Positions 53,870 to 64,000 of a DNA stretch of 64,000 nucleotides are shown piece after piece. The stretch is from positions 63,489,994-63,553,993 of the forward strand of contig NC_053045.1 of assembly GCF_003473485.1 (NCBI RefSeq), given 5' to 3'. The DNA comes from Medicago truncatula (taxonomy: Eukaryota > Streptophyta > Magnoliopsida > Fabales > Fabaceae). The notes under the pieces were generated by a model that was not told the DNA's origin, did not search any database, and saw only the letters and a list, made by a program, of their open reading frames with translations. Every line of letters starts with the position of its first letter. The stretch's first letter is position 1. Made by a program: the position numbers and the translations under genes.

Positions 53870-54359
53870 GTCAAAGAGAGAGAAGTAATAGTAATTGTAA
53901 TTGTGTGAAGTCTTCTTCTACCGCTGCAATTGCCTCGCCTACAAAAAGGGTTTACTTGGGACAATATAAACCAAATATTCCTTTTTCCTTTTTCAATTAT
54001 TTATTTATTTATTTATTTCATTTTCAGTTGCATTGCATCAGATAATGCGTCATTAGGCTAGAAAATCTCTGTTTACTTGGATACCCATAACTTACCTCAT
54101 CTGCCTCAAATCTCAACGCTCCACCTCATGTAACTAATATTTTTATTCAATTTCATTTGACTTTTGACTTTTTTTTTTTGGATATAAAACTCACTTTGAC
54201 TCTATCTTTAATTTAATCCTTTTCATAATTAATACTACGTGTCCTCTTTCACATGGAGTCTTCTTTTTTGTTCAAACTTCATCCCTTCAATTAAGGTAAA
54301 TAAGGAAAGTCAAAGATGGCAAACAGATCTAGTAACAATGTTCTAGTTACTGCTTTGAC
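53870..54359. promoter_or_regulatory. W-box cluster upstream of the WRKY gene
   Basis: TTGAC cores occur at 54157-54161, 54164-54168, 54196-54200 and 54355-54359, and GTCAA (opposite strand) at 53870-53874 and 54309-54313. All lie in the leader/promoter of the minus-strand WRKY gene. The first two are a closely spaced pair. Confidence 0.6.
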
Positions 54360-54399
54360 TGGATTTCTGAATCAATGCTCCAAATTTTTAAAACTCAAT

Positions 54400-56390
54400 T
54401 TTTTAATGTAAATTTGTCTACCGTTTATAATTTTGTGTGATTAGTTATAGTGGTTATTTGTATTTTATTGTTGTAATTTATTATTTTCGCTCATATAATA
54501 TGATAGTCCGTTTAAAACCAGACATTCATCAAAATAGAGACACAAAAAGAGTTTACAATAAAATAAAATAAAATTCCTAAAACAAAAAAAACAAAACAAT
54601 AATAATGGGTTAGAGGGAGGGGATTCAAGGTTCGAGAGTGAGGAACATGAGAAAAAATATGTGAGAAACTTTTTTATAAGAAAATTCATTTTCTCATTTG
54701 CCATGTTTATTATTAATAATAATAATAATGTGATTTCCGTGAGCTTAACTTAGTTGGTAGAGATGTTGAATATTATATACAGGGTTGGAGTTCGAACCTC
54801 GGAAACCTCACTTCTCAGACATTTAAACGTGTGAACTCTAACCACCACACGTGACACCACTTTGATAGAACTCCAAATTCCTCCTTTCTCCACACTTAAA
54901 TGCGTGAATCTTATTTTTTGATAATCATTAATTTTCTTGACAAAAAAAAAATCATATAATCATTATTTTGAAATGATAAAATTAAGTGTAATAATTTTAA
55001 CCTAAGAGAGAATCACCGTGTGATTCAAACTTCTCTTATCAGAATAGGTGCATATTCCTGTATTATTATATTCAAATTATTTTCATATAAGTTCTTCTTC
55101 AAAAAGTGAAGCCTTATTAATAAAAGATTCTTATCTTCATACAACTTTTTCTTCTTTCCATGAATTGAAAGTATTGCTAGTTTCAATTTCTTGTGACGAC
55201 GTTAGTTTTCAACTTCAGTTCCTTTGAATGGCCTTAATGATTCTTTTGAAAAATAGCACGAGAAAAGGCTTTATTTGGCTTTCCTTACCAAACGAAGAAA
55301 AAAATCCATTATTTATGGCTTATATCTTCTTTTCTATACCTTGATACCTTGACTAGGAAGAGTTGTTTGAAACAAAACTTCTACCAAAAAAGAAGAAAAC
55401 AAACTTCACCGTCGAACATTGAACATACCCTTTTTGAAAGAAAATTAAAGGCATGCTGGTTGGAACATTGACTGTTTGGTACGTAAGTTAGAACCTTAAA
55501 ATCAAATCAAATCAAAAAAATATGCATAGTTGATCACATGGCTAATGTCCAATATTCTTTTCTTATGACGAAAGAGAAAAAAATTATAATTAGATTAACA
55601 GATTACAACAATATTTCACAATGGAGCCAAACTACATCATAGAACCTTTACTTTATTTAAATGGAATAAATTGATCATTTAAGTTTTTTTCGTACCATTT
55701 ATATCCTTTAAATTATTTATTTGTAATAAGTTAATTTTTAAGTTTTTCGGTACTAATTAGGTTCTTTAAGTTACTTCGTAACAATTTCAAAGATTTGATA
55801 TTAAAAATGTAAGTTATTCGATGTTTAAACAATACAATTAAATAAAGATCTAAGTGGAATGAAAAATATTTAAAACTAACTTGTTACAATTAAATAAATT
55901 AAAGAATTTAAATCATAAAAAATAAAAAAGACCAACTTTTTATAATTAAATAATTTAAATGACCTTCGCGTGTAATTTGGTCTTTACGATAGTGTCCCAA
56001 AAAACTATATTTTACAATACCAGTATTTTCAATTTTTCCTATTCTATCAACTAGCGTATCTGTTTTTATTTAGAAGAAAATTGATTGATTTTATTTGTTG
56101 ATTTGGTTGCTTGTCGACCCTTTTTTTTGGTTAAAAAAAATAATGAGGGATATGAAAACTCTTATTTTTGCGAATGTCGTTGACGGAGCAACACTTAACT
56201 ATCGTCACTTTTCATCTCTCTAACGGTAGTTAAGTGACAATCGTCACTTTTTAGATTGGATGAATCACTTTTTAAATCGGTTTAACCAATTTAAAAAATG
56301 TTCTGAGCAAAAGTTAACTATTGTTACGAGGATTTTGGTATTTTCGGATGGCTAAGAGAAAAACTGAAAGTGAGATGAGAAAATTTCTTA
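54400..56390. other. AT-rich intergenic region with a SINE
   Basis: Apart from the SINE-like copy at 54738-54950 no gene is visible. 55660-55976 has loosely inverted phrases (AAATTGATCATTTAAG, TTTAAATGACC) and may be a decayed foldback MITE. Confidence 0.45.
54738..54950 (+). mobile_element. tRNA-derived SINE, diverged copy
   Basis: Contains GAGCTTAACTTAGTTGGTAG (A box-like) and GGAGTTCGAACCTCGG (B box-like), parallel to the SINE at 32650 (shared ATTATATACAGGG). It ends TTCTTGACAAAAAAAAA. Flanking duplication not identified. Confidence 0.6.
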
Positions 56391-56514
56391 TTTTATTCTA
56401 TTGTTGCTTTTATAATTGACATAGTTAAATACAAAGGCCCAATGTTCATATATTACATGAGTCCAACTAAAGAGCTAATGATGGGGAACTACATTGACAA
56501 TACCAATGAAATAG

Positions 56515-56822
56515 CCGCATAAATTGGTGTTTGTCTTAAGCCATAAAGTGATTTGTTGAGTTATAAAACATTGTCTTCTCCACCTTTAACTATGAAACCC
56601 TAAGGTTGTTCAACATATACTTCATCCTTAAGTCTGCCATTGAGAAACGCAAACTTGACATCTAGTTGAACAAACTCACACTGGAAGTAGTTTGCCACAA
56701 CTATTACCAATCGCACAATATCTTTTCCTACAACTGGTGCAAAGATTTACGCGATGTTAAGGCCATGGTTTTGCAAGAATCCTTTTGCAACTACCCTTAC
56801 TTTATGATTTGCAATGGAGCCA
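56515..56822 (-). pseudogene. Ty1/copia reverse transcriptase relic
   Basis: On the minus strand the translation runs DGSIANHKVRVVAKGFLQ, later FAPVVGKDIVRL, then FVQLDVKFAFLNG and EVYVEQP, and finally LYGLRQTP: the ordered N-terminal motifs of copia reverse transcriptase. Several stops interrupt it. The catalytic YVDD region is missing. Confidence 0.85.
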
Positions 56823-56825
56823 TCG

Positions 56826-57085
56826 AGCTAGTTGGGGGTATTCAGCTTATGGTCGACAACAAATCAACAACCGACCTTGCTGAACATTCCATAGCTCTTG
56901 GGAGATGCAAGCACATTGAGGTCAAGTTTCACTTCCTTAGAGATCAAGTCAACACGGGAAGGATCACTCTAAGCTACTGTAAGACTGATGATCAAGCTGC
57001 AGATGTTCTTACCAAGCCATTGAAGATAGAAAAGTTCAAAGACATGAGGAAGATGCATGTGATTAGCCTAGAGAATTTGAAATAA
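56826..57085 (+). pseudogene. Ty1/copia RNase H C-terminal fragment
   Basis: On the plus strand, VDNKSTTDLAEHSIALGRCK, then HIEVKFHFLRDQVNTGRI and DDQAADVLTKPLKIEKF, the C-terminal end of copia RNase H. Translation stops at TAA 57083 just before a polypurine-like GCGGGAG and an LTR. It lies head-to-head with the reverse transcriptase relic. Confidence 0.9.
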
Positions 57086-57092
57086 GCGGGAG

Positions 57093-57349
57093 TGTTGAAG
57101 TGTAATTCAAATTAGATATATTTGTATAGGCTAAGAATCGGGTATGTGTGTTAAATTAGTTGTAATTCAACAAGTTAGTTACAGTTAGTTGAGTTACTTG
57201 CAGTGCAAGTAACCAACTAACTAATATGGTTAGGCTTAGTTTTTCTTTTTTTGCTAATAACATGGTTAGGCTTAGTTGGTCAAAATAGTGACTCCTGAGA
57301 CGTTGTATAAACACATACCTGTTGAAAGAATACGATTTTGAATTTCACA
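57093..57349 (+). mobile_element. Copia 3' LTR
   Basis: Begins TGTTGAAGTGTAATTC directly after the polypurine tract and ends about TTTCACA. It contains a hairpin-forming GTTACTTGCAGTGCAAGTAAC. About 257 bp. No 5' LTR partner recognised. Confidence 0.65.
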
Positions 57350-57681
57350 TTAAACTAGCATTAATCGATACGTTTGTAATGAGTGCAAAATTAAATTGTG
57401 TGTGCAATTTACTTCAATGATTCCAAACATCTTGTAGTAGATTCTCTCCATAATTTGTGCAAAGCTTAACAATTGAGAAAGAAAAAAAGAGATCAATAGT
57501 TTACGATTAAAGAAACTATAGTGAGGGAATAATAAAAGCAAAAGGAGGTCCTCAAAAAAGCAACAACACTTGCAGATATAATTATTATTCTCTCATACTT
57601 CAAGCTTTAAAATTCTTAGACCACTTTTGACTCAAAAACCATCAACCTAGTATCTGTTCATGCATTCATCTCTAAATTCTA

Positions 57682-59134
57682 ATGATGAGTTTCCATCTAA
57701 TTATCACAAAAAAACAAAAACCAATCTTATTACTATCAATAATTCAACTCATTTACTTATTCTCCATTCTCACAAAATCTCAATCCACCCTTTGTAGAAC
57801 TTCATGTGGTTCCATTCCAATCCAATATCCTTTTTCCATTGATGATGGCTGTGGAAGTCCATATTACAGATTCATTCTTTCTTGTTCTGATACACAAAAG
57901 CTTGAACTAAGAACACCTTCTGGTAGATACCCTATTCATAATGTTAGCTATATTGATCCACACATTGTAGTCACTGATCCATTCATGTGGAACTGTGAAG
58001 ACGGTGTCAATTATCGACCAACAAGACCATTTAGTTTAGACACAAGCACACGTTTCAAGCTTTCGTCTCAAAATCAGTATATTTTCTTCAATTGTAGTGA
58101 AGAAAAAGTTATTGTAAAACCAAAGCCTGTGTTTTGTGAACAATTTCCTGAACACTGTGATTCATCTTGTGATAGTGCTAGTTATCTTTGTAGACATTTG
58201 CCAGAGTGTTCTTTTGCGATGAGTGGTAGTTCTTGTTGTTCTTATAAACCTAAAGCTACTGAATCATTGAGGTTGATGCTTGAGTATTGTACAAGTTATG
58301 CTAGTGTTTATTGGAGAAATGTTGGAGCTCCTCAGCTTTATGATCAAGTTCCTCAATATGGGATTAGAATTGATTTTGATATTCCAGTGACGACGCGGTG
58401 TCTTCAATGTCAGGACCAATCCAAAGGCGGTGGTGGAACTTGTGGATTTGATACACAGACTCAGAGTTTCTTGTGTTTATGTAAGGAGGGAAATTTCACT
58501 ACTCATTGTAATGGTATGTCAAACAAACACATTATCCTATTTTATCTTGTGATTGTGACTTAGGAAACAAAACAATTATTACTTTTTTAATCATGTTATT
58601 GGTGCAAAGTATCTATCGACTTGGATGATTACCTTTTTAGCAGCGGGGTCTCGCAACTTCGTTTTTTTTTTTTTTTTTTTTTCCATCGACAAAGTTCGAA
58701 CCTCAGAACTTGCTTAAGGGATCTAAGTCTAGTTTCAGTCGTACTAACATAGTGTTGGTAGGAAGACGATTATTGCACCATTGAGTAACAACTTTTAGAT
58801 GGTTTTGAATTAATTTAATTGGATTTATTATTTGTTTGGCAGATCATGAGAATGCAAGGCACAGTAGGAATGTCCATGTAATTGCAGGTGATTGAAATGA
58901 ACTTAATTAGTAATTAATATTCACAAAGCCAGGGTTTTTGAAGTTGAAAATTAGGCTTATGTTTGTGGTTTTGTTTTGTGTGTTGGATTTGGAATTCTGG
59001 CTGCAGGGACAGTTACTGCTATTTCAGCTTTTGGAGCACTTGGAATTGGAGGTGGCATTTGGTACTTAAAGAAAATGAAAGCTAAAGCACCAGTAACATG
59101 TGGGGTTCAAAGCAATGAGAACAGGCTTTTCTAA
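57682..59134 (+). CDS. Galacturonan-binding receptor-like protein without kinase
   Basis: Exons 57682-58513, 58843-58887 and 59007-59134 (334 aa, GT..AG). It has a signal peptide (about 1-36), then a GUB_WAK_bind domain beginning LCRTSCGSIPIQYPFSID, with the paired Cys pattern typical of wall-associated and LRK10-like kinases. A second Cys-rich part follows (WAK-association-like: CLQCQDQSKGGGGTCGFDT, FLCLCKEGNFTTHCNG). Exon 3 encodes one membrane helix (TAISAFGALGIGGGIWYL) and a tail of about 20 residues ending in ENRLF. Family members bind pectic galacturonan in the wall and usually carry a cytoplasmic Ser/Thr kinase; here the protein stops instead, and no kinase exon follows before the convergent pectate lyase. 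It may be a natural kinase-less receptor-like protein or a truncated gene. The first Met was chosen; a second Met follows directly. Confidence 0.88.
58661..58681. repeat. Poly(T) run in intron 1
   Basis: About 20 consecutive T in intron 1 of the receptor-like gene, followed by CATCGACAAAGTTCGAACC, a tRNA B box-like phrase. Possibly an antisense SINE or retroposon remnant. Confidence 0.6.
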
Positions 59135-59612
59135 ATGCAAACCAACCACATACATACAATTATGGGGCCTCTTCTTACTCATAAGCCATGTTTTGATTGC
59201 TATATTTGAGTTTATCTATTGTTATAAATATTAGTGAGACTACTTGAAAAAACTTATAACATGTACGTAAGTTCATAATAGCTTATGAAAACTACTTATA
59301 GCTCATATGATAATAGTTTGACTTTATTTTAATTTTTTTTTTAAAATAGCTTATTATAAACACTTATTTGATTATCCAAGGATGGTCAGGCCATAGACTT
59401 GCTTCACAATTTTTCTGATAATTACTTGTTGGCATCTTAATGTTTGATTATATTTTATCTCAAGTAATTGAGAAAGAAAAAAAAAACACTGTTGCAATGC
59501 ATTATCCAAAATAATATTGAAAATGCCAAATGATACAAAGCTAATTTTCTACAAAACAGTTTCATTAGATGTGAACTTGTGATATGTGATACATTAATAT
59601 ATCTTCACTATA
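59135..59612. other. Shared 3' intergenic region of two convergent genes
   Basis: 478 bp between the stop codons of the receptor-like gene (+) and pectate lyase (-). It carries both 3'UTRs and a TTATAAACACTTAT/AGCTTATGAAAAC repeat-like stretch. No other feature. Confidence 0.6.
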
Positions 59613-61189
59613 TTAACATGACCTCCCAACAAAACAACTCAATGGACCTGCATTGAGAGTTATAGCAGGTACCATATAACCTGGAACAGCCACAAAAGAT
59701 TGAGCAGGTGTATAATTTGGTGCACAACTTCCATATCCAGATGGTATAAAATAAGCACCATTTGAAAAATAATCCTTTGAAGATCTCCATTTCCAACTCT
59801 TCCAATTTCCCTTTGATTCCCTCTTGGTAATCTGTCACACGTACAAAAATAAATAACCACACCAAAGTCAATATCTTAAATGATTGAATTATGAAATTAA
59901 TTAAACTATATATTATTCTTAATACTATGTTTGTTTTTACCTGTTTTTTAGTATGGTCATTTGGTGCATTATAAAAGTTGCCTTCACTTAAAATGGTTGG
60001 GTTAGCACTTCCTCCTATAGCATACATTTGCCACTGATCATATTTGTTGTTCACCACATGAGCATAACCAAATCTTACCCTGCACATTCATCAACAACTC
60101 AATATTTTAATTTATATATCATCAAAGTCAATATAATGTACACCGTATAAATTAGAGTTTTCAATGTGTCGGTGTGAGTATCCTCCTATCTTGCGCTTGT
60201 GTCTGTATCAGTGTTTCATAGCAATTTAGTCGCTAAGTATATAATATAATAGATAGATGTATACTTAATCCATAAATAGCATTAGTCTAACCTTGGCATC
60301 CTTTCAATTAGCCCACTGCCAAACCGATTGAAGACTATTGTTACTTTCATTATCTTATCTGCAGTGTATTCATCATTGTGTCCTAGCAACATAACCTGAA
60401 AGAACTTATATTAGTCAATGCATGCATATATTATAATAATCAATTAAGAGGTTGTTAATTCATGGTAAAAAGAAACCATATTGTTAAACTTACTTTGTCA
60501 TGCTGGGTGAAGTAATTGTTAGAAATGGTAATAGCAGTTGAGGCATGAATAATATCAATTAGTCCATCAGTTGAACGAGCCAAAAAGCAATGATCAATCC
60601 AAATATTTGAGGAAGCAAATATACTAATAGCATCGCCATCGGCACCTCGACGACGGCCGACATGATCAGGAGTACTTCTAACAAGTCCAGCTTTACTTGG
60701 TTTACAATCATGAATGCTAATTCCATGTATAATAACATGACTAACACCTTGTATTGTAATACAAGGTCCATTTCCAATCTCAACTTTAACTCCTCTACCA
60801 TCAATAGTCTTGTAACTATTCATAATAAGTTCATTCTTTAGAGTAAGAACCATGTTCCTTTCGAAAATGATCCAAAGCGGCTTCGTTTGTATCGCGCCAT
60901 AACGAAGTGTACCTGGTTTTGGATTTGCAGGGTCATCGGAGGAATCTGTAACAATATATATTGCACCATATTTGCCTCCAATTGAATCTTTGCCAAAACC
61001 AATAGCACAATCAGCTAAGGCTTTTCGATTCAACGCCCAATTCGGTTTGGCGCGCCAACAAGAATCTATCTTGTTGAGGTATGGTTTGTTAGTGTTATAG
61101 TAGTTCTCTTTGGAATAGGCATTAACAAAGCTTAGAACAATTGGTAGTAAGAAGCATGAAAGTAAGAGGAGTGAAGTTGAAATGGCCAT
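59613..61189 (-). CDS. Pectate lyase (polysaccharide lyase family 1)
   Basis: Exons on the minus strand: 61189-60494, 60395-60292, 60079-59941, 59831-59613 (385 aa, GT..AG). A signal peptide (about 1-24) sends it to the apoplast, where the enzyme cleaves de-esterified homogalacturonan by Ca-dependent beta-elimination. Landmarks are [86 protein letters not shown] and the catalytic block with R264-M-P-R-V-R269 (the RxPxxR motif). The Cys-rich C-terminus ends [11 protein letters not shown]. One deviation: where most family members have a SLS..C segment after IDHC, this one reads FLARSTDG. Active-site and Ca-site residues appear present, so it should be active. A TATTAAA motif lies about 55 bp upstream of the ATG. 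It is convergent with a pectin-binding receptor-like gene. Confidence 0.95.
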
Positions 61190-61242
61190 GATTAAGTGAT
61201 TGTGTTGAGGTTGAAGTAATTACAAAGGGAACAATGTGCTCA

Positions 61243-61249
61243 TTTAATA
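61243..61249 (-). promoter_or_regulatory. TATA-like motif of pectate lyase gene
   Basis: TATTAAA on the minus strand, about 55 bp upstream of the ATG; it is close to the start and may give a short leader. Confidence 0.4.
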
Positions 61250-61259
61250 GGTGAGGAGA

Positions 61260-61805
61260 AGGTTGTGCATACATTTTAGGAGCTTGACTTAAACATTTTT
61301 TGAGTTTAGTTAACATTAAACGTGGTTGCACGAGCTTGGTTAGTTGACTTACTATACAATTTCTTAAACTTTGATACAAAAGTTATACTTCCATTTTATT
61401 TTTTTTTAAAGTGGTGTGTTATTAGAATAAAATGATGATGATTCAATGGACATAGGAAGTTAATTAGTGTTTACAATAGAAAGCTCCTCAGAAATCTATA
61501 TATTTGGACGGCTTTTAAGTAGGACAAGCACGTCTTGTGAAATTCTCATGCTTGGATTCAATATAATAACTTATATTTAAGTCAAAAGCTAAGTAAAATT
61601 AGAATTTAGTTTTAAATATTTAACTAATTTGTCAATTATGCTAGAAGTTACAATGGAGCCTAATTTAGATTAACTTTAATTCGTTTATGAAAACTTATCA
61701 ACTTACATAAGTATATATTGTTTGACTTGCAAAATTGTTAGGAGTATTATAAATTTAAAAGTACTTCTTCCAGAGAATGGAGAGTGTTTTTTTTATAAAA
61801 TCTAA
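61260..61805. other. Pectate lyase upstream region
   Basis: AT-rich. The frame at 61122-61379 overlaps the gene start in another frame and is not credible. No further element identified. Confidence 0.5.
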
Positions 61806-61809
61806 AACA

Positions 61810-62073
61810 ACTTAGTACGATCTCTTTTTAAAAAATAATTTATTCATAAAAAATAAGTTGTTTTTCATAAAATAAGTTGTTTTGAATAAGTTGTTTTTTT
61901 AAATAAGTTGTTTTGCATAAAATAATCTTTTTTTTTTTAAAACAAGCTGTTTCATAAAATAAGTTGTATTGAATAAGATGTTTTTTAAAATAAGTTGTTT
62001 GCATAAAATAAGTTGTTTTTTAAAATAAGCTGTTTTGCATAAAATAAGTTGTTTTAAAATAAGCTGTTTTGAA
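61810..62073. repeat. Degenerate tandem repeat AAATAAGTTGTTTT(GCAT)
   Basis: Roughly 10-12 units of 18-26 bp, such as ATAAGTTGTTTTGCATAAA and AAATAAGCTGTTTT, with T-run expansions. It stops exactly where gypsy coding sequence starts. Confidence 0.85.
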
Positions 62074-62805
62074 GCAAGGTGTCAGTTGGGACGAATGTTT
62101 ACCGTTGATTGAGTTTACTTACAACAACAGTTTACATTCTAGTATCGGAATGGCACCGTTTGAGGCTTTGTATGGTAGGAGGTGTAGGACACTGTTGTGT
62201 TGGTTTGAATCAGGTGAAAGTGCTTTGTTAGGACCAGAAGTTGTACAAGAAACTACGGAAAAGGTTAAGATGATTCAGTAGAAGATGAAAGCGTCTCAGA
62301 GTAGACAGAAGAGTTATCATGATAAGAGGAGAAAGGATATTGAGTTTCAAGTTGGTGATCATGTGTTTTTGAGGGTGAATCCTGTAACTGGTGTTGGTCG
62401 AGCTTTGAAGTGTATGAAGTTGACTTCTCGTTTTGTTGGACCGTTTGATGTTATTGAGAAGGTTGGGGTTGTAGCGTATCGGATTGCGTTACCACCGTCT
62501 TTGTCGAATCTTCATAATGTGTTTCATGTGTCTCAGTTGAGGAAGTACGTGCATGATGCGTCTCATGTGATTCAAGTGGATGAATTGGAAGTAAGAAATA
62601 ATTTGACCGTTGAGACTTGGCCGGTTAGGATTGATGATCGTGAGATGAAGCGTTTGCGTGACAAAGAGATTGTTTTGGTCAAAGTGATTTGGGTTGGACC
62701 GACCGGTGAGAGTGCCACTTGGGAGCCGGAGAGTATGATGACGGTTTCGTATCCGGAGTTGTTTCCTTCAGGTAATTTTCGAGGACGAAAATTCTTTTTA
62801 GGGGG
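62069..62805 (+). pseudogene. Ty3/gypsy chromovirus integrase C-terminus and chromodomain
   Basis: The retained part starts in the integrase core (LIEFTYNNSLHSSIGMAPFE, ALYGRRCRT), continues with SYHDKRRKDIEFQVGDHVFL and the LHNVFHVSQLRKY motif, and ends with a chromodomain-like segment (VKVIWVGPTGESATWEPES, YPELF). An in-frame TAG at about 62279 and the loss of gag, protease, RT and RNase H make it non-functional. The chromodomain and LTR start suggest the Tekay/Del lineage. Confidence 0.9.
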
Positions 62806-62811
62806 GAGAGT

Positions 62812-64000
62812 TGTAACACCCCGATTTATTTATTTTAATTACTTTTATTACGTGTTATATGTGCTTGTGTGTGAATATTCATCATTGGGTGCATTTTCAT
62901 GGGTTTCCGTGTTAGAATGGTATTTTAATCATTTTGGACTTAACGGTATTTTGGTCATTTGGTGAGAACGGGTAAAATTGTAAGTTTTGGTGAGAGTTAC
63001 TTTTAGTGATTAGAGAGAATAGTTATTTCATTAAGTTACTAGAGTAAAATTGAGATTTTACCGTTTAGTGACCGTTAGTGACATCTTACCGTAATTAACC
63101 GTTATTAGTGAATTGCCGGTTAGAGTGTAGAAACATTTTTGGTTTGAATAGAAATGAGTTAAGTCCACTAGAAACTAAGTTAAGCCCATTAAGGGCAATA
63201 TACCTTATGAGATGCCTTAGGAAATATCATTCATTTCATTTCATAAGATATTTCTAGAGAGAGGTAGAGAAAGAAAGTGGGGAAGAGAAGAAAAAGGGTT
63301 AGAAGAGGAGAACTTGAAGAACCAAGAATTGGGTGAGCTTAGGAGCTAAATTGAAGCCTAAGTTTGGGTTGATCCTTATCTAAGGTAAGGGGGTTAGTCT
63401 TCATCATAATCACTTTTGAAATTTTCAATTATTTGTATGATAAGTGCTTAATTGGATGAATTGATTAATTGTTCATATGTGATGAAATTCGTGCTCTAAT
63501 TATGATGACATGTTTAGATGTATGAAGTTATGAATGATTGAATTGTTGTTAGTTGAATTGTATGTTCTAAGTATGAAAAATGGGTATGTGTGAAAATATA
63601 CTCAATTGGTGAATTATACATTGTTGTTGATGAATTGTGATAAGTTTCATGATCAATTGTTGTTGTTGTTGTTAAATTATGTTGTTGATGATAATTCATG
63701 GCTTGGGTTTGCATGATTCATGATTTGTTGTTGAGAAATGAGATGATGTTGGTGTTTTGATGAAAATGGGTTGATTATGATTTTGGATGTGAACTTGATG
63801 ATTTGAAGTGGTATAAGTGTTATTTACAAGTGTTATGATTATGGGTAATGTTTGATTTAATTTGGGAGTCTTGTGTGTTAAGTCTAGTGATTTAAGAGTG
63901 ATTCTTGAGTCAAAAACGCATTGTTAAGCTGATTTTTAAACTGCTATGAAGCCCAAAATCGGCCACCGATTTCTGAGCTGATTTTCCAGTTTTGGTTCGA
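62812..64000 (+). mobile_element. Chromovirus 3' LTR (continues past window)
   Basis: A polypurine tract TTTTAGGGGGGAGAG ends at 62811, after which TGTAACACCCCGATTT starts the LTR. The LTR covers the rest of the window without a visible CA end, so it is at least 1.2 kb, in keeping with the long LTRs of Tekay-type elements. AG-rich sequence at 63250-63330 and a GGTAAGGGGG motif at 63382 lie in its R/U5-like half. Confidence 0.75.

Noticed and set aside
63514-63714. 66-codon frame with TTTTT and His repeats
   Set aside because: It lies on the minus strand in LTR sequence and comes from GTT/TTG simple repeats.

Overview
The window is nuclear DNA from a flowering plant, most likely a cool-season legume of the Medicago/pea type. 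It is AT-rich. Its genes have many small exons with GT..AG introns, and long gene-poor stretches hold retrotransposon debris, MITE-like inverted repeats and a tRNA-derived SINE. The glycine-cleavage T-protein at the left end is, from memory, close to the pea mitochondrial enzyme. The species call is inference.

Layout: (1) 0.4-3.2 kb, + strand, T-protein of glycine decarboxylase (3 coding exons). (2) 4.3-11.7 kb, repeats: a dispersed repeat, a Helitron 3' end, copia-like debris and a MITE with palindromic ends. (3) 11.75-12.14 kb, - strand, a very divergent histone H2B. (4) 12.4-17.1 kb, LTR pieces, a cluster of 16-bp palindromes and a 5'-truncated LINE. (5) 17.4-24.5 kb, - strand, two paralogous single-exon genes resembling Arabidopsis At4g22030, plus a trace of a third. 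(6) 27.3-29.5 kb, an RNase H-like relic and a SLAC1/SLAH-type anion channel (- strand, 2 exons). (7) 30-35 kb, a SINE with a clean target-site duplication, foldback elements, and an inverted-repeat element carrying a beta-amylase-like coding fragment. (8) 36.3-44 kb, - strand, a 13-exon phytepsin-type aspartic proteinase whose intron 11 contains a 3.7-kb LINE in antisense orientation. (9) 44.7-50.9 kb, MITEs, a 1-kb segmental duplication with a Stowaway-like MITE in only one copy, and a foldback element bounded by 15-bp direct repeats. (10) 51.8-53.75 kb, - strand, a group IIb WRKY transcription factor (6 exons) with W-box cores upstream. (11) 56.5-57.35 kb, a copia remnant with RT and RNase H in opposite orientations. 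(12) 57.7-61.2 kb, two convergent cell-wall genes: a kinase-less galacturonan-binding receptor-like protein (+) and a pectate lyase (-). (13) 61.8-64 kb, a degenerate short repeat abutting the 3' end of a Ty3/gypsy chromovirus, whose 3' LTR runs off the window.

The genes do not form a pathway or operon. The one suggestive pairing is the pectin-binding receptor-like gene beside the pectate lyase. No CRISPR, rRNA or intact tRNA gene was seen. The items most worth a second look are the captured beta-amylase fragment, the H2B variant lacking the canonical ubiquitination lysine, and the LINE inside the aspartic proteinase intron. I did not find a clearly new biochemical system; the novelty here is in gene variants and transposition footprints. 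Exon borders were derived by hand from reading frame, GT/AG sites and family similarity.
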